A stretch of 64,000 bases of DNA from Flavobacterium pectinovorum (GTDB taxonomy: Bacteria; Bacteroidota; Bacteroidia; Flavobacteriales; Flavobacteriaceae), in NCBI RefSeq assembly GCF_900142715.1, contig NZ_FRBX01000005.1:124001-188000 (forward strand), read 5' to 3'. Shown here piece by piece: positions 42,476 to 51,623 of the stretch; the stretch's first letter is position 1; every line of letters starts with the position of its first letter. The translations under genes and the position numbers were made by a program. The notes beneath the pieces were generated by a model. The model ran no database searches and was not told where the DNA came from. It saw only the letters and a program-made list of their open reading frames with translations.

Positions 42476-42823
42476 ATGAAAGGCGGAGTATTTAGCATAT
42501 TAAAAGCAAGATTTCTATTAAACGATGACGCGGTAAAAAACTGGCGGTTTATTGTTTTTCTCATTTTGCTTGCCATAATAATGATTGCCAATACGCAACG
42601 ATACGAGCAAAAGGTTTTTGAAATTGCAAAACTGAATAATGAAGTAAAAGAATTACGATCAGAATTTGTAGACAGAAGATCAGAATTAATGAAGTTAAAA
42701 ATGGAGTCGACGATATCGGATAAAATGCAGGAAAAGCAAATTTTTCCGTCAACGGTTCCTCCTGTAAAAATAGAAGTTAAAAAAGAAGAAGAAAAAAATT
42801 TCTTTAAAAGAATATGGCAGTAG
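42476..42823 (+). CDS. ftsL: FtsL-like cell division protein
   Basis: A 115-residue bitopic protein: short cytosolic segment, one membrane helix (WRFIVFLILLAIIMIANTQ, about 23-41) and a periplasmic coiled coil (KVFEIAKLNNEVKELRSEFVDRRSELMKLKMESTI). Size, topology and position between rsmH and the PBP gene identify the FtsL equivalent, although sequence similarity to other FtsL proteins is always low. It would bridge FtsQ and the FtsW-FtsI synthase. It overlaps the next gene by 10 bp. Confidence 0.85.
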   Translation: MKGGVFSILKARFLLNDDAVKNWRFIVFLILLAIIMIANTQRYEQKVFEIAKLNNEVKELRSEFVDRRSELMKLKMESTISDKMQEKQIFPSTVPPVKIEVKKEEEKNFFKRIWQ

Positions 42824-44826
42824 ACGATAAACATATATCCTACAGAATTTACCTCGTAGCAGTTTTCATCTTTTTGATGGCAATTGCTATTGTTGTTAAA
42901 TTAACTAATATTCAATGGGTTGAAGGAGATTACTATAGAAAACTGGCAAAACAGCGTACCATTAAGAATTTTGTAATTCCGGCCAATAAAGGAAATATTT
43001 ATTCTGCCGATGGAAGTTTGCTGGCAACATCAATTCCTAATTATGAAATTAGATTTGATGCAAAAGCGCCAAAAACAGAAACTTTTGAAAAGCATGTAAA
43101 AGCGTTATCAGATTCATTAGCAACGGTTTTGGATAGACCGGGAGGTTATTATGAAAAAGAATTAAGAAAAGCGAGAGAAAATAAAAATCGCTACTATTTA
43201 ATAGGACGCAATTTGAGTTATACCGAATATGTGAAAATAAAAGGATTTCCATTGTTTAATTTAGGTCCGTTTAAAGGCGGAATTATCATTGAGCAGGAAA
43301 CAGTTAGAAAACATCCAATAGGAAAAATTGCTGAAAGAACCATTGGTTATGACCGAATTGATCCCGCGACAGGAGTAGAGGTTGGAAAAGGAATCGAATG
43401 GGCTTTTAAAAGTTACCTGAACGGAAAAGACGGTAAAATTTTAAAACAAAAAATTGCAAAAGGGCAGTGGAAACCAATTCGTGATTTAAACGAAGTTGAT
43501 CCTATCGATGGTTACGATGTAATCTCTACAATTGATGTTTTTATTCAGGATATTGCACACCACGCTTTGTTGAAACAATTGGAAGATTACGAAGCCGATC
43601 ACGGTTGTGTGGTAGTTATGGAAACAGAAACCGGTCATGTAAAAGCAATTTCGAATTTAGGAAGAGCAGAAGACGGATCGTATTATGAAACCACAAATTA
43701 TGCTGTTGCAGAATCTCATGAGCCTGGATCTACTTTTAAATTGGTCGATTTAATGGCAATTTTAGAAGATAAAGTAGCAGATACAAGTACGGTTTACGAT
43801 AGTCACGGCGGACAAGTAAAATATTACGGGCGTTCCGTCAATGATTCACACCATGGAGGTTACGGAAAAGTTTCATTAGCACGTGGTTTCGAACTTTCGT
43901 CAAATACCGTAATGGTTCAGGCAGTTTATGACAACTATAAAAGTAATCCATCCAAATTTGTAAATCACATTAAAAGTTACGGATTAGATAAACCATTAGG
44001 ATTGCATTTTAAAGGAGAAGGAAGGCCTTATATACCAAAACCTGGAGACAAACATTGGTCGGGAATTTCACTTCCATGGATGGCTTTTGGATATGAAGTT
44101 TCAGTTACACCAATGCAGACATTGGCATTTTACAATTCAGTTGCCAATAATGGTGTAATGGTGAGGCCGCAATTTGTGTCAGAAATTAAAGAGTGGAATA
44201 AGACCATTAAAAAGTTTGATGTTGAAGTAATGAACCCAAGAGTTTGTTCACAGGAAACTATTAAAAAACTGAAAGCAGTATTAGAGAATGTTGTTAAAAA
44301 AGGAACAGGATCAAAATTGTATTCGAAAGATTTTTCGATGGCAGGAAAAACAGGAACAGCTCAGATGAATTATGGAGGGAAAGAAGGGAAATCAGCGTTG
44401 TATTACGCTTCTTCTTTTGTAGGATATTTCCCTGCTGATCATCCTAAATATTCTTGTATTGTAGTGGTTCACAAACCAAATACATCTAAGAATAATTATT
44501 ATGGTGCCGATGTTGCAGGTCCGGTTTTTAAAAGAATTGCCCAAAAGATATTTACAGATGCTCCATCAACCAATAAAATTAAAAAACTGGATTCAAGAGT
44601 TCCAAAACAAGATTCTAGTTATGATAAATATTATGTCGTTGAAGCCAATAAAAAATCAAATCGAATTCCGGATTTAAAAGGAATGCCAGGAATGGATGCT
44701 ATTGCTTTACTTGAAAACTTAGGCTTGAAAGTAAAAGTAAACGGAGTAGGAAAAGTAAAAAAACAGTCGTTACAAGCTGGACAAAATATTAGTAAAAACA
44801 CAACTATAGTATTAGAATTATCGTGA
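42814..44826 (+). CDS. ftsI: Division-specific penicillin-binding protein (FtsI/PBP3-like) with PASTA domain
   Basis: A 670-residue class B transpeptidase. One N-terminal membrane helix (YLVAVFIFLMAIAIVVKLTNI), a dimerisation domain (NFVIPANKGNIYSADGSLLATSIPNYEI) and the catalytic motifs S306-T-F-K309, SSN (GFELSSNTVMVQ) and K512-T-G (MAGKTGTAQM). A C-terminal PASTA domain (IPDLKGMPGMDAIALLENLGLKVKVNGVG, about 612-668) is present, as in many Bacteroidota FtsI/SpoVD-like proteins. Forms septal peptidoglycan cross-links with FtsW. Overlaps ftsL and murE (4 bp). Confidence 0.93.
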   Translation: MAVDDKHISYRIYLVAVFIFLMAIAIVVKLTNIQWVEGDYYRKLAKQRTIKNFVIPANKGNIYSADGSLLATSIPNYEIRFDAKAPKTETFEKHVKALSDSLATVLDRPGGYYEKELRKARENKNRYYLIGRNLSYTEYVKIKGFPLFNLGPFKGGIIIEQETVRKHPIGKIAERTIGYDRIDPATGVEVGKGIEWAFKSYLNGKDGKILKQKIAKGQWKPIRDLNEVDPIDGYDVISTIDVFIQDIAHHALLKQLEDYEADHGCVVVMETETGHVKAISNLGRAEDGSYYETTNYAVAESHEPGSTFKLVDLMAILEDKVADTSTVYDSHGGQVKYYGRSVNDSHHGGYGKVSLARGFELSSNTVMVQAVYDNYKSNPSKFVNHIKSYGLDKPLGLHFKGEGRPYIPKPGDKHWSGISLPWMAFGYEVSVTPMQTLAFYNSVANNGVMVRPQFVSEIKEWNKTIKKFDVEVMNPRVCSQETIKKLKAVLENVVKKGTGSKLYSKDFSMAGKTGTAQMNYGGKEGKSALYYASSFVGYFPADHPKYSCIVVVHKPNTSKNNYYGADVAGPVFKRIAQKIFTDAPSTNKIKKLDSRVPKQDSSYDKYYVVEANKKSNRIPDLKGMPGMDAIALLENLGLKVKVNGVGKVKKQSLQAGQNISKNTTIVLELS

Positions 44827-46286
44827 AAATACTGAAAGACATATTATATAAAGTAGCTATTGAGTCTGTAACAGGTTCGACAGAAATCGCTGTAAACAAA
44901 ATTGATTTCGATTCAAGAAAAATTGAAGACAATGATGTTTTTATAGCCATTCGCGGATCACTTTCTGATGGTCACGATTATATCGAAAAAGCAATTCAAT
45001 TAGGTGCAATTGCTATTATTTGCGATACTTTACCAGACAATCCTGCAAAAGGAATCACGTATATAAAAGTAAAAGATACCAATACGGCATTGGCTTTTAT
45101 GGCGGCTAATTATTTTGGAAATCCTTCTGAAAAGTTAAAATTAGTTGGCGTAACCGGTACAAACGGAAAAACAACAATTGCGTCATTATTGTTTCAGTTG
45201 TTTCAAAAAGCAGGTTTTAAAGTAGGTTTATTATCAACCGTAAAAATCATGGTTGATGAAACAGAATATAATGCAACACATACAACTCCGGATTCTATAA
45301 CCATTAATCATTATTTAAATGAGATGATTGAAGCTGGTGTAACACATTGTTTTATGGAGGTGAGTTCGCATGGAATTCACCAAAAACGTACAGAAGCTTT
45401 ACATTTTGTTGGAGGGATTTTTACGAATCTTTCGCACGATCATTTAGATTATCATCCAACTTTTGCAGAATACAGAGATGTAAAAAAATCATTTTTTGAT
45501 TCATTGCCAAAAACGGCTTTCGCTTTATCCAATATAGATGATAAAAACGGACCCGTAATGCTTCAAAATACGTTTGCAAGAAAAAGAACTTACGCTCTAA
45601 AAACTTATGCTGATTTTAAAGCTCAAATTTTAGAGAGCCAATTGTCAGGTTTATTATTGAAAGTAAATGATAACGAAGTTTGGGTAAAACTTATCGGAAC
45701 TTTTAATGCTTATAATGTCCTGGCTATTTACGGAACTGCGGTGGAATTAGGAATGGACAGTTTAGAAGCTTTGCGTCTTTTGTCTGATTTAGAAAGCGTT
45801 TCAGGACGTTTTCAGTATATCATTTCAGAAGGAAATATTACAGCAATTGTAGATTATGCGCATACGCCGGATGCATTAGACAATGTTTTAAAAACGATTG
45901 CGGACATTCGAACTAAAAACGAACAATTGATTACGGTTGTAGGCTGCGGTGGAAACAGAGATAAAACCAAAAGGCCAATTATGGCAAAAATTGCTGCAGA
46001 TTTAAGCGATAAAGCCATTTTAACATCTGATAATCCAAGAAATGAAGATCCTGAAGTAATTTTGGATGAAATGGAAAAAGGTGTTGAACCACAGAATTAT
46101 AAAAAAATGCTGAGAATTACAGACAGAAAGCAAGCTATTAAAACGGCTTGTCAATTGGCTCAGCCTAATGATATTATATTAATTGCCGGAAAAGGACACG
46201 AGACTTATCAGGAAATAAATGGAGTTCGTCATCATTTTGATGATATGGAAACAGTAAAAGAAATATTAGATCAGCTAAATAAATAA
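44823..46286 (+). CDS. murE: UDP-MurNAc-tripeptide synthetase MurE
   Basis: A 487-residue Mur ligase starting at GTG 44823, which overlaps the PBP stop (GTGA). ATP loop VGVTGTNGKTTIASLLF, carbamylated-Lys region, and the diamino-acid recognition motif LTSDNPRNEDPEVILDEM. The sequence DNPR is the signature of enzymes that add meso-diaminopimelate, so the wall is probably meso-DAP type. Genes murE and murF usually follow each other; murF is not here. Confidence 0.96.
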   Translation: MKILKDILYKVAIESVTGSTEIAVNKIDFDSRKIEDNDVFIAIRGSLSDGHDYIEKAIQLGAIAIICDTLPDNPAKGITYIKVKDTNTALAFMAANYFGNPSEKLKLVGVTGTNGKTTIASLLFQLFQKAGFKVGLLSTVKIMVDETEYNATHTTPDSITINHYLNEMIEAGVTHCFMEVSSHGIHQKRTEALHFVGGIFTNLSHDHLDYHPTFAEYRDVKKSFFDSLPKTAFALSNIDDKNGPVMLQNTFARKRTYALKTYADFKAQILESQLSGLLLKVNDNEVWVKLIGTFNAYNVLAIYGTAVELGMDSLEALRLLSDLESVSGRFQYIISEGNITAIVDYAHTPDALDNVLKTIADIRTKNEQLITVVGCGGNRDKTKRPIMAKIAADLSDKAILTSDNPRNEDPEVILDEMEKGVEPQNYKKMLRITDRKQAIKTACQLAQPNDIILIAGKGHETYQEINGVRHHFDDMETVKEILDQLNK

Positions 46287-46365
46287 TAATCAGTTTTTAA
46301 ATCCGAAAATACCACAGATAGATTGGAATTTGGAGTTTCAAAATTGGAGTTTAAAACAAAGAAAT

Positions 46366-47598
46366 ATGCTATACTATTTATTTGAATATTTGAGAAAAAC
46401 ATTAGACATGCCGGGAGCGGGAGTTTTTCAGTACATTACTTTTAGATCAGCGTTGGCATTTATGCTTTCGTTGCTTCTATCAACAATTTACGGAAAACGG
46501 GTTATCAATTTTTTGCGTAAGCAGCAAGTTGGTGAAACAGTTCGTGAGCTTGGTCTGGCTGGTCAAAATGAAAAAGCTGGAACACCAACAATGGGTGGCT
46601 TGATTATCATTTTTGCTACTATTTTACCAGTTTTATTGTTTGCTCGTTTGCAAAATATTTACATCGTATTGCTTATTGTAACTACACTTTGGATGGGAAC
46701 AATTGGTTTTGTGGATGATTATATCAAAATATTCAAAAAAGATAAACAAGGGCTTAAAGGAATTTTTAAAGTTATTGGGCAAGTTGGGTTAGGACTTATT
46801 GTAGGTACGGTTTTGTATTTCAATCCTGCTGTTACCGTCAGAACCGATACTGGAAGAACCGATTTATTGAGAGCAAATACGACTACAACTCTGGTTGTAC
46901 CGGCACCTATTGAAGAAAAATCAACTGCAACAACAATTCCATTCGTAAAAAATAATGAATTTGATTATGCAGAAGTTTTATCGTTTTTAGGAGATGGATA
47001 TGAAAAATGGGCATGGTTGATTTTTATTCCCGTAGTGATTTTTATCATCACAGCAGTTTCTAACGGGGCTAACTTAACAGATGGAATTGATGGACTCGCC
47101 GCAGGAACCTCGGCAATATCCGTCCTCGCACTCGGAATATTTACGTTTGTTTCAGGAAATATAATTTTTTCGAATTACCTCAATATAATGTACATACCCA
47201 ATTCAGGAGAAATGACGGTTTTTATATCTGCCTTTGTGGGAGCTTTGATCGGATTTCTCTGGTATAATTCCTATCCCGCCTCTGTTTTTATGGGGGATAC
47301 CGGAAGTTTAACCATTGGTGGAATCATTGCAGTTTTGGCAATTGCGGTTCGTAAAGAAATTTTGATTGTATTGTTCTGCGGAATTTTCCTTGCGGAAAGT
47401 GCTTCAGTAATTATTCAGGTGGCATATTTTAAATATACGAAAAAACGTTTTGGCGAAGGCCGAAGAATTTTTCTGATGTCGCCATTACATCATCATTATC
47501 AAAAAAAGGGCTATCATGAAAGTAAAATCGTAACCCGATTCTGGATTGTTGCCATCATGTTAGCCATATTATCAATTGTTACCCTAAAATTAAGATAG
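46366..47598 (+). CDS. mraY: Phospho-MurNAc-pentapeptide transferase MraY
   Basis: About 410 residues from the ATG at 46366 (MLYYLFEYLRKTLDMPGAGVFQYITFR, the normal MraY start). The longer frame from a TTG at 46330 would encode repeat sequence (FQNWSLKQRN) and is rejected. Polytopic membrane enzyme with GTPTMGGLIII, GFVDDYIKIFKKDKQGLKG, NLTDGIDGLAAGTSA and FMGDTGSLTIGG (catalytic Asp residues) and SPLHHHYQKKG. A hydrophilic insertion (about 150-210, Thr-rich) makes it 40-50 residues longer than the E. coli enzyme, as in other Bacteroidota. It makes lipid I at the inner membrane. It abuts murD. Confidence 0.96.
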   Translation: MLYYLFEYLRKTLDMPGAGVFQYITFRSALAFMLSLLLSTIYGKRVINFLRKQQVGETVRELGLAGQNEKAGTPTMGGLIIIFATILPVLLFARLQNIYIVLLIVTTLWMGTIGFVDDYIKIFKKDKQGLKGIFKVIGQVGLGLIVGTVLYFNPAVTVRTDTGRTDLLRANTTTTLVVPAPIEEKSTATTIPFVKNNEFDYAEVLSFLGDGYEKWAWLIFIPVVIFIITAVSNGANLTDGIDGLAAGTSAISVLALGIFTFVSGNIIFSNYLNIMYIPNSGEMTVFISAFVGALIGFLWYNSYPASVFMGDTGSLTIGGIIAVLAIAVRKEILIVLFCGIFLAESASVIIQVAYFKYTKKRFGEGRRIFLMSPLHHHYQKKGYHESKIVTRFWIVAIMLAILSIVTLKLR

Positions 47599-48930
47599 AT
47601 GAGACTAGTTGTTTTAGGCGGAGGAGAAAGTGGCGTTGGAACGGCTATTCTCGGAAAGAAAAAAGGATACGATGTTTTTGTTTCTGATTTTGGAAAGATA
47701 AAAGAAAGCTATAAAGAAGTTCTTATAATTAATGGGATTGCCTGGGAAGAAGAGCAACATACAGAAGGCCTGATTTTGAATGCCGATGTCGTCATGAAAA
47801 GTCCGGGAATTCCTGAGAAATCTCCCATAGTAAAAAAGCTTGTCGCAGCGGGGATTAAAGTGATTTCGGAAATTGAATTTGCTAAACCGTTTACAGAAGC
47901 TCTTACAATTGGAATTACAGGAAGTAACGGTAAAACTACCACAACAATGTTAACGCATCACTTGCTAAAATCGGCAGGTTTGAATGTAGGGTTGGGAGGA
48001 AACATCGGAAAAAGTTTTGCCTGGCAGGTAGCCGAAAATAAATATGATGCATACGTTCTTGAATTAAGTAGTTTTCAGCTTGACGGAATAATAGAATACA
48101 GACCAGATATTGCGATAATTACAAATATAAGTCCGGATCATTTAGACCGATATGAATATAAGTATCAAAATTATATCGATTCGAAGTTTCGAATAACAAT
48201 GAACCAGACAGAAAGCGATTATTTGATTTACGATGCAGATGATGAAGCAAGTACAGAATGGTTAAAAAACAACAAAACAAAAGCAAAATTAATTCCTTTT
48301 TCACTAATAAAAAGTTTTGACGAAGGAGCTTCTATAAATAACAACAAAATGGAAATAAAGATCAACCAAGAAGAGTTTACAATGGAAACAGAATACATTG
48401 CGTTAGAAGGAAAACATAATATGAAAAATGCAATGGCAGCAAGCTCTGTAGCAAAATTGATGCAAATTAGAAATGCAACAATTCGCGAAAGTTTATCAAA
48501 TTTTCAAGGTGTTGAACACCGTTTAGAAAAAGTATTAAAAATTCAGAATGTACAATACATCAACGATTCAAAAGCAACAAATGTAAACGCTACTTTCTTT
48601 GCTTTAGACAGTATGAATGTACCAACAGTTTGGATTGTGGGTGGTGTTGATAAAGGAAACGATTACAACGAATTGATGTCATTAGTTCGTGAAAAAGTAA
48701 AAGCAATTATTTGTTTAGGAGTTGATAATCATAAAATTATTAATGCTTTTGGAGCTGTTGTTGACATCATGGTCGAAGTAAACAACATGAACGATGCAGT
48801 AAAAACAGCACAAAGATTAACAGAAAAAGGTGACGCTGTTTTATTGTCTCCGGCCTGTGCAAGTTTCGATTTATTCGAAAATTATGAAGATCGTGGAAAG
48901 CAATTCAAACAAGCAGTTCACAACCTGTAA
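47599..48930 (+). CDS. murD: UDP-MurNAc-L-alanine:D-glutamate ligase MurD
   Basis: A 443-residue Mur ligase with ATP loop IGITGSNGKTTTTMLTHHLL, the LELSSFQLD segment, NISPDHLDRYEYK and the C-terminal VLLSPACASFDLFENYEDRGKQF, diagnostic for MurD. It adds D-Glu to UDP-MurNAc-Ala in the cytosol. Its start directly follows the mraY stop codon. Confidence 0.96.
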   Translation: MRLVVLGGGESGVGTAILGKKKGYDVFVSDFGKIKESYKEVLIINGIAWEEEQHTEGLILNADVVMKSPGIPEKSPIVKKLVAAGIKVISEIEFAKPFTEALTIGITGSNGKTTTTMLTHHLLKSAGLNVGLGGNIGKSFAWQVAENKYDAYVLELSSFQLDGIIEYRPDIAIITNISPDHLDRYEYKYQNYIDSKFRITMNQTESDYLIYDADDEASTEWLKNNKTKAKLIPFSLIKSFDEGASINNNKMEIKINQEEFTMETEYIALEGKHNMKNAMAASSVAKLMQIRNATIRESLSNFQGVEHRLEKVLKIQNVQYINDSKATNVNATFFALDSMNVPTVWIVGGVDKGNDYNELMSLVREKVKAIICLGVDNHKIINAFGAVVDIMVEVNNMNDAVKTAQRLTEKGDAVLLSPACASFDLFENYEDRGKQFKQAVHNL

Positions 48931-48939
48931 AAAAAGTTT

Positions 48940-48978
48940 CATGTTTCAAGTTTCACGTTAGGAGGAACTTGAAACATG
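48940..48978. repeat. Inverted repeat between murD and ftsW
   Basis: CATGTTTCAAGTT (48940-48952) pairs perfectly with AACTTGAAACATG (48966-48978), loop of 13 nt. It has no T run, so termination is unlikely inside the operon; it may be a dispersed palindrome. Confidence 0.55.
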
Positions 48979-49006
48979 CAACAAAAGAAACCTGAAACTA
49001 AAAGCA

Positions 49007-50338
49007 ATGAAAGAGCTAGTAAATAAATTAAAAGGAGATAGAGTAATATGGTCATTCGTGGCTTTATTGGCGCTGTTTTCGTTTATGCCTGTTTTTAGTG
49101 CGAGTAGTAATTTGGCTTATATCGGTCACGGAACAGGAAATACATTAGGCTATTTGGTAAAACACTTGGCGCACATTTGTATTGGGTTCATGATTATTTA
49201 TTGGGTACATAAAGTTCCGTATCATTATTTCAGGGCGATTTCAAAAATTGCTTTGCCTGTAGTATGGATTTTATTGCTTTATACATTGCTAAAAGGAACC
49301 GTAATCGCAGGTGCAAATGCAAGTCGTTGGATTCAGGTTCCGTTTATAGGGATTACGTTTCAGACTTCAACTTTGGCCTCTATAGTTTTATTCATATATG
49401 TAGCAAGATATTTATCAAAAACCAAAGAGGAAAATGAGCCGTTTCAAACCTCATTTGTACAGCTTTGGATTCCGGTTTTTATTACGTTAGTACTTATTCT
49501 ACCGGCTAACTTTTCGACAACAGCATTGATTTTTTCAATGGTTATGATGTTGACTTTTATTGGTAAATATCCACTAAAATACATCGGTTTTATTATCGGT
49601 TCAGGAATTGCAATGCTGGCTTTCTTTTTATTAGTTGCCAAAGCATTTCCGGAATCAAGATTCTTTAGCAGGGTAGCAACCTGGGAAAGTCGTATTACGA
49701 ACTTCACTACAGATAAGCCTGATGAAGATGATTATCAAATTGAAAAAGCAAAAATCGCCATTGCATCAGGGAGATTAGGAGGTTTAGGACCAGGGAAAAG
49801 TGTTCAGAAAAACTTTTTGCCACAATCTTCTTCCGATTTTATTTATGCTATTGTTGTTGAAGAATATGGTTTAGTTGGTGGCGTTTCGATTTTGCTTTTG
49901 TATTTATTGCTTTTGTTCAGATTTGTAATTGCTTCGCATAAAGCCAATACATTATTTGGAAAATTAGTCGTCGTTGGACTCGGTTTCCCGATGATATTTC
50001 AGGCCATGATTAATATGGCTGTTGCAGTAGAATTATTGCCTGTAACAGGGCAAACACTTCCGCTGATAAGTAGTGGAGGTAGTTCGATCTGGATGACGTG
50101 TTTCGCTCTCGGAATTATCATTAGTGTGACTAAAAAAGATGAAGAAATCGTAGAAGAGCAACAAGAAAAAGAAAGAAGAAAAGAAGCACTTCAAAGATTG
50201 ATTGATAAAGAATTGGCAGAAGAAGATTTGCCGGTTGATGAGAGAGAAGAAATTAGAGGAGAAATCTATGAAGGAGAACCAATGTATTCCATCGAAGATA
50301 ATTCAAGAAATCCAATGAATGCTGTTTTAAATAAATAA
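49007..50338 (+). CDS. ftsW: Cell division peptidoglycan glycosyltransferase FtsW
   Basis: A 443-residue SEDS protein with about ten membrane helices. The conserved loops are seen: ANASRWIQVPFIGITFQTS, ESRITNFTTDKPDEDDYQIEKAKIAIASGRLGGLGPGKSVQKNFLPQSSSDFIYAIVVEEYGL and TGQTLPLISSGGSSIW. A charged 60-residue tail (EEQQEKERRKEALQRL) follows the last helix. It polymerises lipid II at the septum with the PBP. In SEDS enzymes the catalytic Asp lies in the loop starting with ESR/NFT. Confidence 0.95.
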   Translation: MKELVNKLKGDRVIWSFVALLALFSFMPVFSASSNLAYIGHGTGNTLGYLVKHLAHICIGFMIIYWVHKVPYHYFRAISKIALPVVWILLLYTLLKGTVIAGANASRWIQVPFIGITFQTSTLASIVLFIYVARYLSKTKEENEPFQTSFVQLWIPVFITLVLILPANFSTTALIFSMVMMLTFIGKYPLKYIGFIIGSGIAMLAFFLLVAKAFPESRFFSRVATWESRITNFTTDKPDEDDYQIEKAKIAIASGRLGGLGPGKSVQKNFLPQSSSDFIYAIVVEEYGLVGGVSILLLYLLLLFRFVIASHKANTLFGKLVVVGLGFPMIFQAMINMAVAVELLPVTGQTLPLISSGGSSIWMTCFALGIIISVTKKDEEIVEEQQEKERRKEALQRLIDKELAEEDLPVDEREEIRGEIYEGEPMYSIEDNSRNPMNAVLNK

Positions 50339-50382
50339 AAAGAAAAAGAGAATAGCTTTTAGAGCTTATAACTTTTAAAGAT

Positions 50383-51468
50383 ATGACAAAGTATAAATTC
50401 ATATTAAGTGGTGGCGGAACTGGCGGACATATTTATCCGGCAATCGCTATTGCAAATGAGTTAAAATTACAATTTCCTGATGCAGAATTTCTTTTTGTTG
50501 GTGCCAAAGATAAAATGGAAATGCAAAAAGTGCCTCAGGCTGGTTACGAAATAAAAGGTCTTTGGATTGCCGGTTTGCAAAGAAAACTGACGTTACAAAA
50601 TATGATGTTTCCATTGAAATTGGCAACAAGTTTGTTAGAGTCAAGAAGAATCATCAGACAATTTAAGCCTAATGTTGTAATAGGGACTGGAGGTTTTGCC
50701 AGCGGACCATTATTGCAAGCGGCAGGAGGGGCAGGAATTCCGACAGTAATTCAGGAGCAAAATTCATTTCCGGGAATTACGAATAAGTTGCTTAGCAAAA
50801 AAGCCAATGCTATTTGCGTCGCATACGAAAATTTAGAGCGATTTTTTCCAAAAGAAAAAATTGTATTGACGGGAAATCCGGTTCGTCAGGATTTAATCGA
50901 TATTGACAGCAAAAGAGAAGACGCAATTGCTTTTTACGGTTTAGATTCGAACAAAAAGACATTGTTGGTTTTAGGCGGAAGCTTAGGAGCCAGAAGAGTT
51001 AATCAGTTAATTGAAAAAGAATTACAAAATATACTTTCACAAGATGTTCAGATTATCTGGCAATGCGGAAAATTATATTTTGAAGATTATAAAAAATACA
51101 ATCAGCCAAACGTAAGAGTAGTTGATTTTATTGAAAGAATGGATTTTGTGTACGCTGCCGCAGATGTGATTATTTCACGTGCAGGAGCATCGTCAGTTTC
51201 GGAATTATGTATTGTGGGGAAACCAGTAATTTTTATTCCATCACCAAACGTTGCTGAAGATCATCAAACCAAAAATGCGCAGGCAATTGTAGATGCGAAA
51301 GGAGCGGTTTTATTAAAAGAATCAGATTTGGAAAGTCAGTTTAGTATCGTTTTTGAAGCTTTATTAAAAGATAAAGGAAAACAAAGTCAATTAAGTGAAA
51401 ATATTAAAAAACTGGCCAGACCGAATGCTGTAAAAGTTATAGTAGAGGAAATTAAAAAGTTGTTATAA
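50383..51468 (+). CDS. murG: Undecaprenyldiphospho-muramoylpentapeptide GlcNAc transferase MurG
   Basis: A 361-residue GT28 enzyme with ILSGGGTGGHIYPAIAIANEL, GTGGFASGPLLQAA, IQEQNSFPGITNKLLSKKA, TGNPVRQDLI, LVLGGSLGARRVN and the C-terminal UDP-GlcNAc site RAGASSVSELCIVGKPVIFIPSPNVAEDHQTKNA. Converts lipid I to lipid II on the inner face of the membrane. It precedes murC after 155 bp, in which I see no gene. Confidence 0.96.
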   Translation: MTKYKFILSGGGTGGHIYPAIAIANELKLQFPDAEFLFVGAKDKMEMQKVPQAGYEIKGLWIAGLQRKLTLQNMMFPLKLATSLLESRRIIRQFKPNVVIGTGGFASGPLLQAAGGAGIPTVIQEQNSFPGITNKLLSKKANAICVAYENLERFFPKEKIVLTGNPVRQDLIDIDSKREDAIAFYGLDSNKKTLLVLGGSLGARRVNQLIEKELQNILSQDVQIIWQCGKLYFEDYKKYNQPNVRVVDFIERMDFVYAAADVIISRAGASSVSELCIVGKPVIFIPSPNVAEDHQTKNAQAIVDAKGAVLLKESDLESQFSIVFEALLKDKGKQSQLSENIKKLARPNAVKVIVEEIKKLL

Positions 51469-51623
51469 TATAACTTTTTAAGATAATTATAGAACAGAAT
51501 AAAAAAATTAGAACGCTATTTTTAGGTGTTTTGAGTTATTAAAATAAGAAAATTACAAAGGCTTAACTACTAGTTTTTTATACAATAAAGCAACCTGTAA
51601 ATAGCTCAAAATTAGAAATTAAA

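Noticed and set aside
46330..46365. Extended N-terminus of MraY starting at a TTG
   Set aside because: The extra residues come from a GGAATTTGG-type repeat and the standard MraY start MLYYLFEYLR is at the ATG 46366.
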